This document shows positions 46,567 through 58,660 of a DNA stretch of 64,000 nucleotides, piece after piece. The notes beneath the pieces were generated by a model. The model saw only the letters and a program-made list of their open reading frames with translations. It was not told the origin of the DNA and ran no database searches. The position numbers and the translations under genes were made by a program. The DNA is taken from the NCBI GenBank assembly GCA_039619475.1, contig CM077115.1, forward strand, positions 556,100,826-556,164,825, read 5' to 3'. Within the stretch, counting starts at the first letter, position 1. Every line of letters starts with the position of its first letter. The stretch is from Icerya purchasi. Lineage: Eukaryota; Arthropoda; Insecta; Hemiptera; Monophlebidae.

Positions 46567-47048
46567 CTAATTTTTAATGTTGAGAAAGAAAATAACAGTA
46601 TTATAAGTAAAGAACTTCTTAAACAAGTTGATTTACAAATTTTTAATGAATTTAAAGCAAGATACGATACTCATTCGAATGGTGAATTAATAAATAAGAT
46701 CTTTTCTAATGAAATAGAACGCTTTGAAAACAAAAAACATTAAACTAAATTATTTGCATGACTCAAATATTCACTGGTCACGATTCCATTGGATACTATT
46801 TAAATAAATTAAACATTATTGAAGACAGGAAATGTTGTAATTGTGAAAGTAATGAGGTAGAAAATGTTCAGCATATAATATACATATGTAACAAGTATAA
46901 TCACCTGAGACAATTGTATCTGATTGACTGTGCGCTTCAACTAAATGAAATTATTCTATTAGAGCAATTTCCTGTATTCATTTCTGAATTATTTAAACTT
47001 AAACTAATATTTACCTATTTTCGGTTAAAATTAGTGGATTATTATTAA
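46567..47048 (+). pseudogene. R1-like LINE ORF2 C-terminal tail, frameshifted
   Basis: The first frame (46567-46743) reads LKQVDLQIFNEFKARYD and FSNEIERFENKKH and stops. After a shift the second (46758-47048) reads MTQIFTGHDSIGYYLNKLNI, then CCNCESNEVENVQHIIYIC. TQ-TGH-x-YL followed by C-x-x-C-x(9-10)-H-x4-C is the conserved post-RNase H tail of R1-type and related non-LTR retrotransposons. The frameshift lies at about 46740-46757. No poly(A) or target duplication was recognised. Confidence 0.75.
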
Positions 47049-47275
47049 AGGTAAACGCAGAATATGTAAACAGAACCTGAAGCAGATCTAAACCGTACCG
47101 AATTAGAAAATAGAAATACCGAAATGTGCCTATATAAAACATTTTAATGATGGATGATTATTCGAAACGAACTGTGCAACTGCATAATAAAGTGATTTAT
47201 AAGGTTAAACGAAAAATGTAGGCAAACAGAAATACTCGAACCTATATCATTTTTTTTTAAAACAGTAATAAACAA
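47049..47275. other. Unassigned stretch
   Basis: Nothing recognised. It may include the 3' UTR of the LINE relic. Confidence 0.4.
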
Positions 47276-47560
47276 GGGTGTTGCCAGCCGATGAACCAGG
47301 GGGGGGGGGCAAGATGACAGAAAGAGGATATGAGTTGTAGGAAAAATAAAATTTATAATTTGTAAAGGCTTAATATTTTATTAAACAAGAATCTTAATTA
47401 AAACGTAATTTTCGTGGGTTTCCAGGCAAATTGTTCTATTACTTTATTATAAAAATTCTCTAAATTATCCGTGATTGCTCGTCTAATCATTGCCAGTTGA
47501 TTAAAAAGTTTCAAAGCTCCAGGGGGCAACGGCTCTCCTCTGCCCCTCTGGCGACGCCCA
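47276..47560. mobile_element. Non-autonomous DNA transposon, GGGYGTYGCCAG ends
   Basis: The left end GGGTGTTGCCAGCCG (47276) is inverted at the right end CTGGCGACGCCC (47549-47560). G-rich runs lie just inside both ends (AGGGGGGGGGGGCAAG on the left, AGGGGGCAACGG and GCCCCTCTGG on the right). At about 285 bp it carries no ORF. Such short ends are common to several DNA transposon superfamilies, so I do not assign one. Confidence 0.65.
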
Positions 47561-48853
47561 TGGTAAAAAACAGGAAAAGTAACGGCGATGAAATAATGAA
47601 ACGGATAACGAACTGTGGTACGATGAAAGTCAAAGAAAGGTGTATTATATCAAAGTGCTAAATGGTAAATGATGCTAAAATTTTTTGGGTTAACAAGCGG
47701 ATTTCTGTTAATTTGATAACAGTTTATATCTGTGTTTATTTATGTTTTTGAAATGCGCTTTTAATAATGCTATAGATTTCTCGGTTGTGAGTCTGGGTAA
47801 TGGTTATGGTTTTATTATGCAGATTTTTGAGGTCCGTTATTATTAAAAGACTTTAAAGGGGTATTCTAGTCTAGAAATATGAAAAAATCGATTTTTCTTT
47901 TTTTTTTTTTTGTATATTCTGATAGTTTAGGCATTTAAGAATACGTCCCTAAAAAGATTTTTCAAAATTAAAATTATTTAAGGAGTTATAGCTATTTTCG
48001 TGACGCGGCAACTAAATTGGCTCAGTCGGAGCGGATCAAACAATAGACACGGTAGACATTCTTCGACTACCTGAGGGTAAATCAAACTCTTTTATACATT
48101 ATACGTATATTTAAAAATCGATCAACTGAAGGCCCCATTGTAACGTATTTTGTTGAAATCTTTTCTCGTTTAGTGTTCAGTTCAGGTCAGTTTCGTTTCA
48201 ATCTTCAAGCAACGCAAAATATGCGTACTCTGTGTACACTCTAAACATATGTATAAAATTTTGAGTGAATATTTTATTTATTAAGTATAAAATAGATAAA
48301 AAAAAAAAGTAACAAAGGAAGTGCTGTGTGTCCAGGTAGACAAAAGAAAGAACATTTAGACTGTCAGGCGGGACTCGCATTGAACGCTCTGAAATCCGAG
48401 CTTCTGATCCTTCAAAGGAGAAGCTAGGACTGCTCGTCTAGTTTTAGAACTTCAGGAAATGTACAATTTGAAGTAGAAGAAGGGGTCCATTGTGTGAAGC
48501 TGGAATCGCCGATTAAGAAAATGTAAGTATAACGTGTACCGTTTTATGAATTAGACAGCCTGAAACTTTACTTGAATCTTTCAAAACTTGAAGCGTGTTT
48601 TTCTCCTCTGAACTACTTTTTTCAACACGGTCGACATGATATGTCAAATAAACCGATTTATTTGAAATTTAGTATGGATCTTCTTTGTATATCTCTCTAT
48701 AGCCTTTACCGGAATAAAGTCAAAATTTAGAAAAGTCAAAAAAACAGGTAAAAAATCGACCCTTTTTTTTCAAACAGTCACCATTTTACGAGAAATTTTT
48801 TTTTTCTTCTCCGAGGTAGGGGCGATAACCACATCCTTACTAATTAAGAATCC
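47561..48853. other. Unassigned AT-rich stretch
   Basis: No gene was recognised. The minus frame at 48198-48380 has no known domain. Confidence 0.4.
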
Positions 48854-48950
48854 TTTTTTTTTTTTTTTGTTTATTTCAATTGACCAGAAGGGTTGGAATC
48901 GTGTCAAATAACAGTTTAACGAATTACTCACCATAAGCAAAAACAATTTC

Positions 48951-48981
<31 letters not shown>
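48854..48981 (-). mobile_element. Jockey-like 3' UTR fragment between poly(T) and poly(A)
   Basis: Poly(T) (48854-48868) followed by TTTCAATTGACCAGAAGGGT resembles the jockey 3' UTR next to poly(T) at 43692 (AACTGGCCAGAAGGCCATCC). The fragment is followed within about 85 bp by a 28-bp poly(A) run (48954-48981), giving an inverted homopolymer pair. Confidence 0.5.
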
Positions 48982-48985
<4 letters not shown>

Positions 48986-50438
48986 ACGAAAATAATCACG
49001 GTGACAGAATAAACAGTTCAGTTTAAACCGGATCTTACACATAGGGAAAACTGGGCGAAAATTTGTAAAATCAGATATAACGAAAACATTTAAAGACTTT
49101 TAATAATAAAGATCCTGAAAAATCTGCTTACACCGAACACGGAAATAAAACATAAAACCGGACACAGGTAGTAAAAATACACGATGATCAGAATGTGAAA
49201 CTAGACACTTACATCACGCTTTGTCATACTCGTTTCGGTAACGTTATATAAGTAAATTTTGAATTATGGGCAAAAAAATTCCGCGGTGCACGGAAGATAT
49301 CACTGACGCGTAGAGTGGTAACTGAAATTAATTCTGAGCTATAGCTTAAAAGAGTAATTTTGGCTCGTTATTCGAAATAAATTCCTACCATTTGTTTTAT
49401 TTTCTTTATATATTACGAAAACTAATAAAACGGAGGAAGACTTTTTCGTGCTAAAAAATTCTCCCTTTAATTGCAACATTTGTGTAAATTGTCAAACGAA
49501 AGTCATGAGAATGAGTGGAGTTTCGAAATTATAATCGCCGACTACGCTTTTTAGAGGCCCCGAGAAATTTTTTACGTGACTGCCTGCGGTAGGTTGTATT
49601 TTAGAGCGAATTAGGTAGAAGAACTTTAGGGGAAGCAGGTAGAAAGGCTACAGTCGTACAGAGATACTAAGAATTTTTGTCCGATCTTTAGTAATGTTGC
49701 GCAGTAAATAAGAAAAATTAATTGTGCTAGTGATAAAATTAAAAATATATTAAACAAACGGACTGGAATTTAAATATAAAAAATTTAATACACGGTAATA
49801 ACTGCTGGTTCAAAGACTGTAACGTAAAAGTTTAGTTCAAAATTAAATAAACGAAAAAACTTATTAAATTAATTTTTGTTCCGTTGTTCAGTTTACTTTT
49901 TTTTAAATATAATTAATCATGTTTAATTGGCTAGTTTTATTAATGCTTCCGAGTTACTTTTTTTTTCCTACCGTGAATTTATCAGTGGAAATTATTATTT
50001 TTCCTCTTTTTTCTATACTAGATAAGGAAAAGTTTTGCGATATCATGGAGGTGAAAAACCAATAGAATAAAAGAGAGAAAGATGACGATAATTTGTTATG
50101 ATGTTGGGAAATAAAATAAAAATTAATGTTTGAGCTTGACGGGGAATATATACTCTGGTGTTATTTTTTTAATGGAACGTGATAAATATCGATAAAAATA
50201 TAAATTCCAGGCTACCATTGAAAATAGTAGACATGATTTCTCCTACAGAATAATAGGAAAGATTTTACACTTTTTATGAAGTAACGTCTAACCCGTTTAG
50301 ATGGTACGTGATAGCCTGACGGCTGCACAGGTTTCTTTCAAACGGGGATACCTTATTCTTTTTATTTATAGCTATTTGCTAGAAGTCATTTTTCGAAATA
50401 ATACTTTCACTAAATAGCAAACATACAAAAGCGATAAA
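48982..50438. other. Unassigned AT-rich stretch
   Basis: No gene or repeat recognised. Confidence 0.45.
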
Positions 50439-50599
50439 TAACAAATACCTGTAGAAACGTTTTCAGGCAAAGTCCATCTTCAACTGAAAAAATACAAATT
50501 ATGACACGAACCTATAACCGATTCGTTCCTTAATTTTATTTCTTCATTTCGAGATGGACTTTGCCCGAAAACGTTTTTGTGGATAAATGTATTTGTTAA
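50439..50599. mobile_element. Short TIR element of the GAAAACG family
   Basis: The left end AACAAATACCTGTAGAAACG TTTTC, then GGCAAAGTCCATCTTCAACT, is inverted at the right end (GAGATGGACTTTGCCCGAAA, ACGTTTTTGTGG, TGTATTTGTT). The inverted repeats of about 50 bp enclose about 60 bp. There is no ORF. It abuts an (ATT)n tract at 50600. Confidence 0.75.
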
Positions 50600-50632
50600 T
50601 TATTATTTTTATTATTATTATTATTATTATTA
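50600..50632. repeat. (ATT)n microsatellite
   Basis: ATT run immediately right of the TIR element. Confidence 0.9.
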
Positions 50633-53600
50633 ATCATTATGTGGTAATGAGACGCCGGCTGCTCTAATGATGGGCCATGTGCACTCGGGGTTTGGAAGGG
50701 ATAATAAATTAAATTTAGGAGGTTAAGTGAATGAAAAAAATGGAAAATTATGAATACGACAGGAAGAATCAGACAAGATTTGTGGTAAGGAAGGAGGAAG
50801 GCTGTGCTGGGCTCTAAGTGAAGTAACAGCATGACAAGATATTAATATGTGGGAAATCGAAAGTTTTGTTACTTGACAAAAGGGACAGAGAGTCAATGCG
50901 TTTTAAAGGATAGAAATGGGGGTAAGACTTGTGTCTGAAATTCTAAATCTGTTAAGTGTAATATTTTTTTTCCTCGATCTAAACGGAACAGGAAGCTAAG
51001 ATAGAGGATTCGGTTTAACGGGGAAAAGGCTGGTTTTGTTGTTTCGACCTCCATACTTGGTTCCAAGATTCGATTACAAATGATTTCAGGAATGCTTTTA
51101 CCAGTTTTGTTTGCTTGTTTTTTATTTAATAAATATATTATTTCAAAAAGATACACCTATTAAATAACATTGACCAGCATTAAAATACCGAAGATAAAAT
51201 GAAGTCCGTTTCATATTATTAAGTGTAATTATTTTTAATTGCACTTTGCAGAAAATCCGCATTATCTATAAAAAAAAAAAAAGTACTCGTTTAAATTACA
51301 TTTAGTTGACGGATGATTCTTATATTAAAATTTTCTTTAAAAAGTCAATCGATTAATTGCGCAAAATCTTAATGTGTCTGCGTATAATTAGAAATATCCT
51401 AATTGAGAAGTGCATTTCTTTTTCCTAAGGACATAGTTTTTGAATAAAAACAAAAATTATTTGTAATTGTCTTTAAAATTTTGAATCTCTAGGTCCCATT
51501 TACTTAAAACAGTACAAGAAAACAAAAATCATGTCAAAACGAATTTGACAATGTTACTCTGAAGCACGTCTTTTAAACTGAAAGAATTTCGAATGTATAT
51601 ATATTTGTATTTTTTTTTTTTTTTCATACAACAGAAAATGAAGGAAAGTGTTATTGTTTGCAATTGTTTTTTGGTTTATCATTCGAAAAGTAGATAAATT
51701 AATGTTTTATAACTACCAAGTGTTTTTTTCAAATAAATTATTTCCGTTTACAGTAACTTAAATTTTAATATAATTTTGCGACATGGGTATGTAATAATAG
51801 ATTATAATTGTTTAAAACAGAGCACATTTAGTATTGGCGACTTTAAATGCTCATTACATGTTGCGTTCATGAAATCTTCATATACATATACCAGTTCGGG
51901 TTAAACCGGCGATTTCGAATAACTATAATCCATTTTGGTATGTAGATCTTTTGTTTGTTGTTTTTTTTTACAATTTATTATTTAAAAAAAACTCAATCTT
52001 TCGGATCGCGTCTGGGAAAACCCCTTAAACTCCCGATACCAGTTGTATAATACTTCAGAAAAATCAAATTCAATCGACTACATCATTCTTAATGAAAAAA
52101 AAATACATATATATATATATATGTATATAAAGAATCTAAACTTCAAAAAACAACAATGAATATGCATCCTTTATTTTATAGATCTTCTTGCTACAATCTA
52201 GTTGACCCTTTCCTTCTACATCTTGATCCACCCTCTCTTGTACAACCTCGTCTGCAGTTAGGAAGAATAATTTTAATACATATATATATATTCAATTTGT
52301 CTCTTCCGGTTAGTTAAGAGTAACATCCTATTTTTATCCGGTCTTCGTTATTTCATTATTTAAGCCGCAGTTTACCATAATTTCCAATGCAGACTCTCTA
52401 TTTTCAGCATTAAAAAGTAAACTATTCATCCTTGACGAGGAGTGTAATGGATGATATTGACGAATTAAGCTCTTTTCCTAATGTTTCCATCTTATCGTTT
52501 TAACCATTTTCAGATCTAATCATTATCTTTTCTCTAAATCATCAATCATTTTATTTCCAAAATTACTTTTGGCTTTTGACGGACATACTCGATTGTCGAA
52601 TAGGGAACGAAACGCCAAAAATACAAAATACAATATCGAACTAGTTTAACTGTTGTTCGTTCCGAAACATACATAAAACATTGTATGTTATGTTTAGAGA
52701 GAGAAAAAATTTCGATTACTTATTATTATTATTATTATTCGGTAATATGTATTTTGAAATATTTAATACTTTTAAATTCGAATTTTACCGGAAAATTTTC
52801 AACACTATTTAAGCGATATTTTCGTAATCGGAAAAATTTAGCACTCTTTCAGGGACGATTGAGAATACTTCGTCGAGTGGGGAAAATTTTTTTTTTTTTT
52901 TTTTCAGTTTTTCATTTGTTAAGCTAGATTTTTTAGCTCTTAGTCTAAAAGTGATCATATTAAAAAGAAGTCATCGTTAACGGTTTCATTTAAAAACATG
53001 TTACGCAAAAATTTGTGTAAATCGAGGAAAGAAGTTTTTAAATTCGATGTTTAATAATTATTAAAGCACGGATCTGTTAGACATCAGAAGGTTTTTCTTT
53101 GCGAATAAAAAATGAAATTAGCAGGAAGGATTAATATACAACGACCAATTAACAATAATTCTGACACGCTACTTATATCAGCTTTAAAAAAATCATTTTT
53201 TTCTTTTTTTTTTTTTTTTTTTTTGGCCTGACCTTCGCCCTATGGCTAGTTTAATCCCTTAAATTAATATTAGCGTCGGTTATAGTTTGTATATTTCTCG
53301 ATGAATTTATATAATAATCCATATACATATAGGAACTCGAAACAATTCGGCTTACCGTCACTGGCAGGCATTCCATTTCTTCAATATCTTCTTCTCGAAG
53401 TTAAATCTACCATCTCTATCATAATCGTATTGCCAGAAGATCCTATTGATCTTTCCAATGCGCACTTGGGATCATCCTTACTCCTAAATACAATTTCAAT
53501 TAGGAAATAATCGCGAAAAAATATTACGGCAATGGAAATCGAGTAAATAGGCTATTTAAGCATTTCCCTCAAAATGGGGAATATTTAAGCAAAAAAATAC

Positions 53601-53933
53601 AATTACAAACAAGCGCATCGAGATTAAGACAAAAAAGTATTGAAAGTACCTACTACTTCATCGAATTACTAAATAACAATACAGACGAACAAAAGTTAAG
53701 TATTTAAAATATAAACTTATTTTTTTATTTTTATTGAAACACACTCTAGCGCTACACTAAAATACTTACATCGGGAATGTGCGAGAATTAGTTAATGTCT
53801 GATTCGATATTGGACATAGATCGGATGTAGGAAGCTAATTTTAATCGAATTTTCGGTGTTAACAGTACAGCGTAACGGGCGGGTACACCGACGTTCCGAA
53901 ACAATTTCAGAAATATCCTTTCCCGGTTTTAGG
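50633..53933. other. Unassigned AT-rich stretch, 3.3 kb
   Basis: No gene was recognised. TA runs lie at about 52106-52128, poly(T) at about 51609-51624 and 53199-53224. The frames at 50596-50832, 50893-51156 and 52685-52927 have no known domain. Confidence 0.4.
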
Positions 53934-54420
53934 TTTTTTTTTTTTTTTTTTGATGGGTTCGTCAACGTGGACATTGACCCAAAAAATAATGGAACAGAGG
54001 AGGAGGGGGGGGGGGGAAGAAAGACTCAGATCCTTGCATGATCAGTGATAGCCGACAGAATAGAATCAAGAGCTAGAATAACAGAAGGAGAAGGAAGGGA
54101 GAAAATGAATGAAGCACTGTATAGAGTGGGAATACCGATTTGTAAAAGGAAGGAATAAAAAAAAGTTTGTTCAGTGAACAACCGAACATTATATGATCGG
54201 CATCATAAATAAATTGATTGCTGGAGGGGTGAAATGGACAATAAGGAGAAGGCCTGAGAGAATAGCGGAAAAGCGAGGAAGGGAGCAAACTATGCCCAAA
54301 ACGGAAATTGCAGAGAGATTGAAGCGGCGCATAGAAGGAAAATTAAAAAACCAGGGGAAGCGTGGACGGAAAGGTTGAATAGACACAAGAAAAAGGAGTC
54401 CGGGTTGGGGAGAATGAAGA
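53934..54420 (-). mobile_element. LINE 3' relic with HC motif and poly(A), minus strand
   Basis: Poly(T) at 53934-53951 is the complement of a poly(A) tail preceded by GTTGACGAACCCATC, similar to the tail at 10526-10538. On the minus strand, SLFRYSLRPSPYCPF is followed by FIYDADHIMFGCSL (about 54180-54280), the same DADHxxFxC region as 10130. Low-complexity GGGGGG runs and frameshifts are present. The left limit is set by the tail. The right limit is approximate. Confidence 0.65.
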
Positions 54421-56881
54421 GACGTAGGAGGTTAGTTTTTCGATTTCTTTCTTCGCTTTACATTGTCTTCCCAATTTAAATGACGCAACTCTCTTTCCGA
54501 GGAACACTTTGCTCTCTGTATTCCTGTTTGTATGTTTTTTCCTTTTTTCCTTCTTCACTCATTTTATAGTCATTAATTTTTGATATTTGCTTTTTCTTAA
54601 CGATTTTCAATCGAATTAAAATATACCCCAACTTTCTTTCCTTCAATATATCTCTTGTAAAGTTTCTTGGTTGATGATCCGAAAAAAAAAAAACCGACCA
54701 TTTCGAGCTTTGTTACACACCTAGGTACTCTTTGTCATCATCTTCCAAGTTCAAATCGTGCTACAAAACTTTATTGCAATTGGATTCTATGTCTAATTAC
54801 ATTTCTATATCTATTATTCGTCATGATATAATCTATTTGTGGTACCTTAGTGTCGTATCATCATTATTTTCAAGCGACTCGTAGGTTCGCAGACTTTTTT
54901 TTGCCACTTTACACCATGCATTCAAAGCTAATAAGGTAAAAGATTGTACACATATTTAATGACATCATTTCGTGCCAGAGGTAATGCGACAAAGAAAACA
55001 TTATGCAAAAAATTATTTACTTTATTTATTTCAAACTAAAATTTATTTTTCTATAAGTTTTTTATAGAAAAACTATTATCGTGGGGGTGCAGGAGGTGTC
55101 TCCATTGCGGAGTCCGAAAGATTACATAACTAAAAATTTTAAAAATTTTATAAGTTATTTTAATGATAATCGAACAATCAGAAATAATTAAAAAGTGAGA
55201 ATTTGGGAACATTTTGAAAATTAAAATTTTATTTTTTACAATTTTTACGGAAAGCTTGATTTACTGCACAGTGTTTGTGGCATCAGCTAGCGAAGCCATT
55301 AATGAGCGGGGAGAGTGGCGAGTGTAGTGAGCAGGAACCGCACAGTATCACTTCCCAGATCAATAAATGATAATCTCTTCTACGATTCTTATAGAATCGT
55401 CAATTTTAATGGCATTTTTTAATGTAGGGGGTTCGTGTAGCAATGTCTAATTATCGTTTGTTGACTACACTTCACTTCATAATTCGCGGATTTCATTAGC
55501 AGCGTTTACGAAACAGTTTCGTCGCAAGTTCCGTTACTTAAGAACGTTACATCCGCTATATAATCTTTTATTATACCGGAAGAAAAATTAAAAATTTTCA
55601 AAACTATAACATTTATATTGCAATATTAATAATGTACTAGTCGTGATTTACGGGGGAACGAATTAGATTTTTCACCTTACAGACACACATGCACACACAC
55701 ACACATTTATGTTATGAACCGGTAGAGTAGGGGAGGCAGAGTACGAAATTTATACAAACACAAGAATTTCTCGAAACAGTATTCATTTTTAAAATTGATT
55801 AAAAAATCACTACTATTCGAATTAACACGGTTTAGTTATGCGATATTTTGTAACAAGGTGAATTTCGCCCGTTGAATTTTCAGAATATCCGTTTTTGCAA
55901 CTGCATGCTTTTTTTCTTTTCCGAAAAAAATAATTATTAAACGGATGATATACGTGTTGAGAGTAATCTTCATTTTCGTACAATTTAATAATCTGACTAA
56001 ATTTATTTACCCTTCTTCCCATCTCTCTTTCGGGACTTTCGACATTTCTTACATTATCCGCTATCGATTGACCACGTAATAAAAGGAACAGAAAACTTTT
56101 TTTTTTTCGTTATCATAAATCTTTTCCGACAATTATCGAATTACTCGTTAAGACGTTAAATTATCTCTTTAAATGTACTGTTCTACATTATTAAGGTCAC
56201 TAAAATAAAGATAACGTTACCATTTTTCAGTTAAACCTCTTTTTTCATATATAGAAGTGTCCCTATCAGCGAGCTAATTGATATAATTTTCCAGTTTAAC
56301 AATTCTTTTTAAAATACGTTTCTTTCAAGATTTAAGTATGACTAACGAGCAACCTTCTTCTTATATCTTCCTGACTATGTTCGTCTATGCAATATTTTTT
56401 CGTTTATATAGTTTGCAGTGCTGCCACTCTTGATCATTGCTATGGATTTCGTATGTGTATACACATTGTCATAACTTGGAATTAATTTTGTATTCCGCTT
56501 ATCGCGGATATTGTTGCCAACTACATCGAACGGTATTGAACAGTGAGCGACGTACGGTAAAATCCCGTCTCGCCAGTGGTAGTTATTCTGATCTAGTTGG
56601 AACAACATGTACACTTTTTTCAGGTTGTCGCTATTTTGCAAAATTGAAATTATCCGGTCTGTCGATGTTTACCGTTTACTGTCGCTAAGTCGTTGATACA
56701 TACGCCGTAATATATGAATCTATTTCACAGATTTTAAGTAATTGACCTTACGCTTTTTATTCAAAGGCTATTTGTTGAAAACTGGCCTTAATATTTTTTT
56801 TACCTTTTCTGTCATACGAATACAATAAAGTAGCAAAAAGAAAGTGTTGGGAACTATTTGTTGAATAATATTTCAGTAAAT
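54421..56881. other. Unassigned stretch, 2.5 kb
   Basis: No gene was recognised. A short (CA)n run lies at about 55683-55707. A block at 55305-55345 (AGTGTAGTGAGCAGGAACCG) resembles 62409-62428 and may be an unlisted repeat. Confidence 0.4.
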
Positions 56882-57025
56882 TATATATATATATATATAT
56901 ATATTAATTACAACGTAATTCTTAGGCTACCCCCCATTAGAAAAAATATCCCAAAAAATGTTCCAATTTTATGTAACGAAAAAATGTGTTAATTTTATAT
57001 AATGAAAGTTAAATGTTAGGATATT
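56882..57025 (-). mobile_element. AATTACGTTG-family repeat, copy 7, truncated
   Basis: The (TA)n tract at 56882-56904 leads straight into ATTAATTACAACGTAATTCT, then AATTTTATGTAACGAAAAAA and GAAAGTTAAATGTTAGGATA, where homology to the family ends in another TA-rich tract. Confidence 0.7.
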
Positions 57026-58078
57026 ATATATAGATATATATATATATAAATATGTGTGTATATATGTTTTTATTTTTCGGCCCAGCATCTAAACTATGTG
57101 GTCAGGTTCAACGTGAATTACAAACTAAAACTAACTTACGTTCTTGACATATATCAATTAAGGAAGCAAAAAAAAACAAAAAAACAAAAAAATAAATCTC
57201 TAAACCTCTACCATTTAAACCAGACTATTATGAACCTGAATAAGGCAACTAAAGCCTGGTTCTGATAGCAAAGCAAATACTGAATATTATAAGGAAGAAA
57301 AACCGACAAGGAAATAAAGTGCCTAAAAAATATATTCCCGCGTCGGTCAAATAATTTACAACAAAATAGCAAATGATTGATGCTCGCCGCCGAGTAACTC
57401 TAATCATGGTCACTCTGTAAATTAGATTGGACGTTTGAAAATTTTGTGAAATTCGTGTATGGGACAGGTGACAGATCAAAGTAACCAATTTCCTAATATG
57501 CCTATCAGGGATATAATTAGCGGCGCATGATAATACCATGTGGTCTTGACGGGACAGTTGCTTGGACGGTATTATAGTACATCTACTAGGGTTTGAGTTT
57601 TTCTCTTTACATTTATCCGATTTTGTCGATTGCTCATTTTCCGAGAAAATAAATCAGCAGAAGGGATGAAAGGATATTGGATATCTCCGGAAGCAGTTTC
57701 CTCGACCAAGAGATCATTTTCTTCTATTCCGACTCGAAATCCGACAGAATTTCAAATTCATTCCATAATTAGTTATCCCGCCGAGACATTTATTTCTTAT
57801 TTTATAAGCCAGCGCGGGTGTAATTTATATTATAGCTAAGTGCATCGCATTGTATCGCTGACACGTCACTGCAAACTAGGTATCTATGTTATCGATACCA
57901 AGGGACATATTGCTATAAACTCCAAAGTCTTATCTATGTAGCCAATAGCGCAGCAGTATAGATCAACGTCTGAGGCGGTAACTTAAACTTCAGTAACGTT
58001 ATTCGTTTGATAATAAAAGCTACCGCTACTGCGCTACCCAGTTCACTGATTTTAAAACTATATAACTCTTTATCTGTT
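57026..58078. other. Unassigned stretch
   Basis: No gene was recognised. 57939-58040 has weak inverted symmetry (TAGCGCAGCAGTA-like ends) and might be a small MITE. Confidence 0.4.
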
Positions 58079-58660
58079 GTTTATTTATTTATTTAAGGTC
58101 GCCTTGCAACTACAAGGTTATTGACGACCATAATTAACGATTACATAAATAATCAGTTTAACATTTACTGACACAATTTAACACGATATAATTTCAAATT
58201 TCATTGATTAACTTGGCTTCTTTGAGGAACATTAAGGTCTTGTAGCATCCGCTGGTTGAATTGAGACAGTCCTTGAGGTTGTTCGGTAGCTGACTTTTGT
58301 TTCTGATGGCGACGAGACTTGGGCATTCAATTAGTATGTGCTTAACAGATAGTTCCAAATTACAGAAGTCGCAGCTATTTTTTGGTTCTCTGCTAATTAG
58401 GAATGAGTGCGTTAGCTTGGTATGCCCAATTCGCAACCTTGAAAGCGTAACCTGGTCTCTTCTGCAGAACGAGTCCACTGGATTAGGTTGTAGGGGAGAT
58501 TCTCTAACTTCCGATATTTTTGGGGATTTATTTCTTGCCCCCCACTCTTCCCAGACGTCATTCCAATGGTTTCTCATTGAGCTCTTTGTAACTGTCATTT
58601 CGCGATTTTTCGGTGATAAAATTAGTCAAATTAAAATATTAGTTTTCCCCAAAACTTGAC
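58079..58660 (-). mobile_element. LINE 3' end with AAAT-repeat tail, minus strand
   Basis: The coding tail at 58194-58598 is followed on the minus strand by about 100 bp of 3' UTR (GTCGTCAATAACCTTGTAGT, GCAAGGCGACCTT). It ends in (AAAT)n, seen as TTTATTTATTTATTT on the plus strand at about 58080-58095. An AAAT tail instead of pure poly(A) separates it from the jockey-like copy at 43676. Confidence 0.75.
58194..58598 (-). pseudogene. I/R1-type LINE ORF2 C-terminal segment, frame intact
   Basis: A 134-codon minus frame reads HWNDVWEEWG, then VTLSRLRIGHTKLTHSFLIS, then CDFCNLELSVKHILIECPSL, then a C-terminal tail ending KEAKLINEI. LSRLRIGHT-LTH and C-x2-C-x7-H-x4-C are the diagnostic post-RNase H features of I-, R1- and jockey-group retrotransposons. 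No stop interrupts this part, but the RNase H and polymerase upstream are missing, so it is a 5'-truncated copy. The frame probably extends a little upstream of the ATG at 58598. Confidence 0.85.

Noticed and set aside
48770..49042. 90-codon minus frame with poly-Phe
   Set aside because: Caused by poly(A)/poly(T) runs around a LINE 3' fragment.
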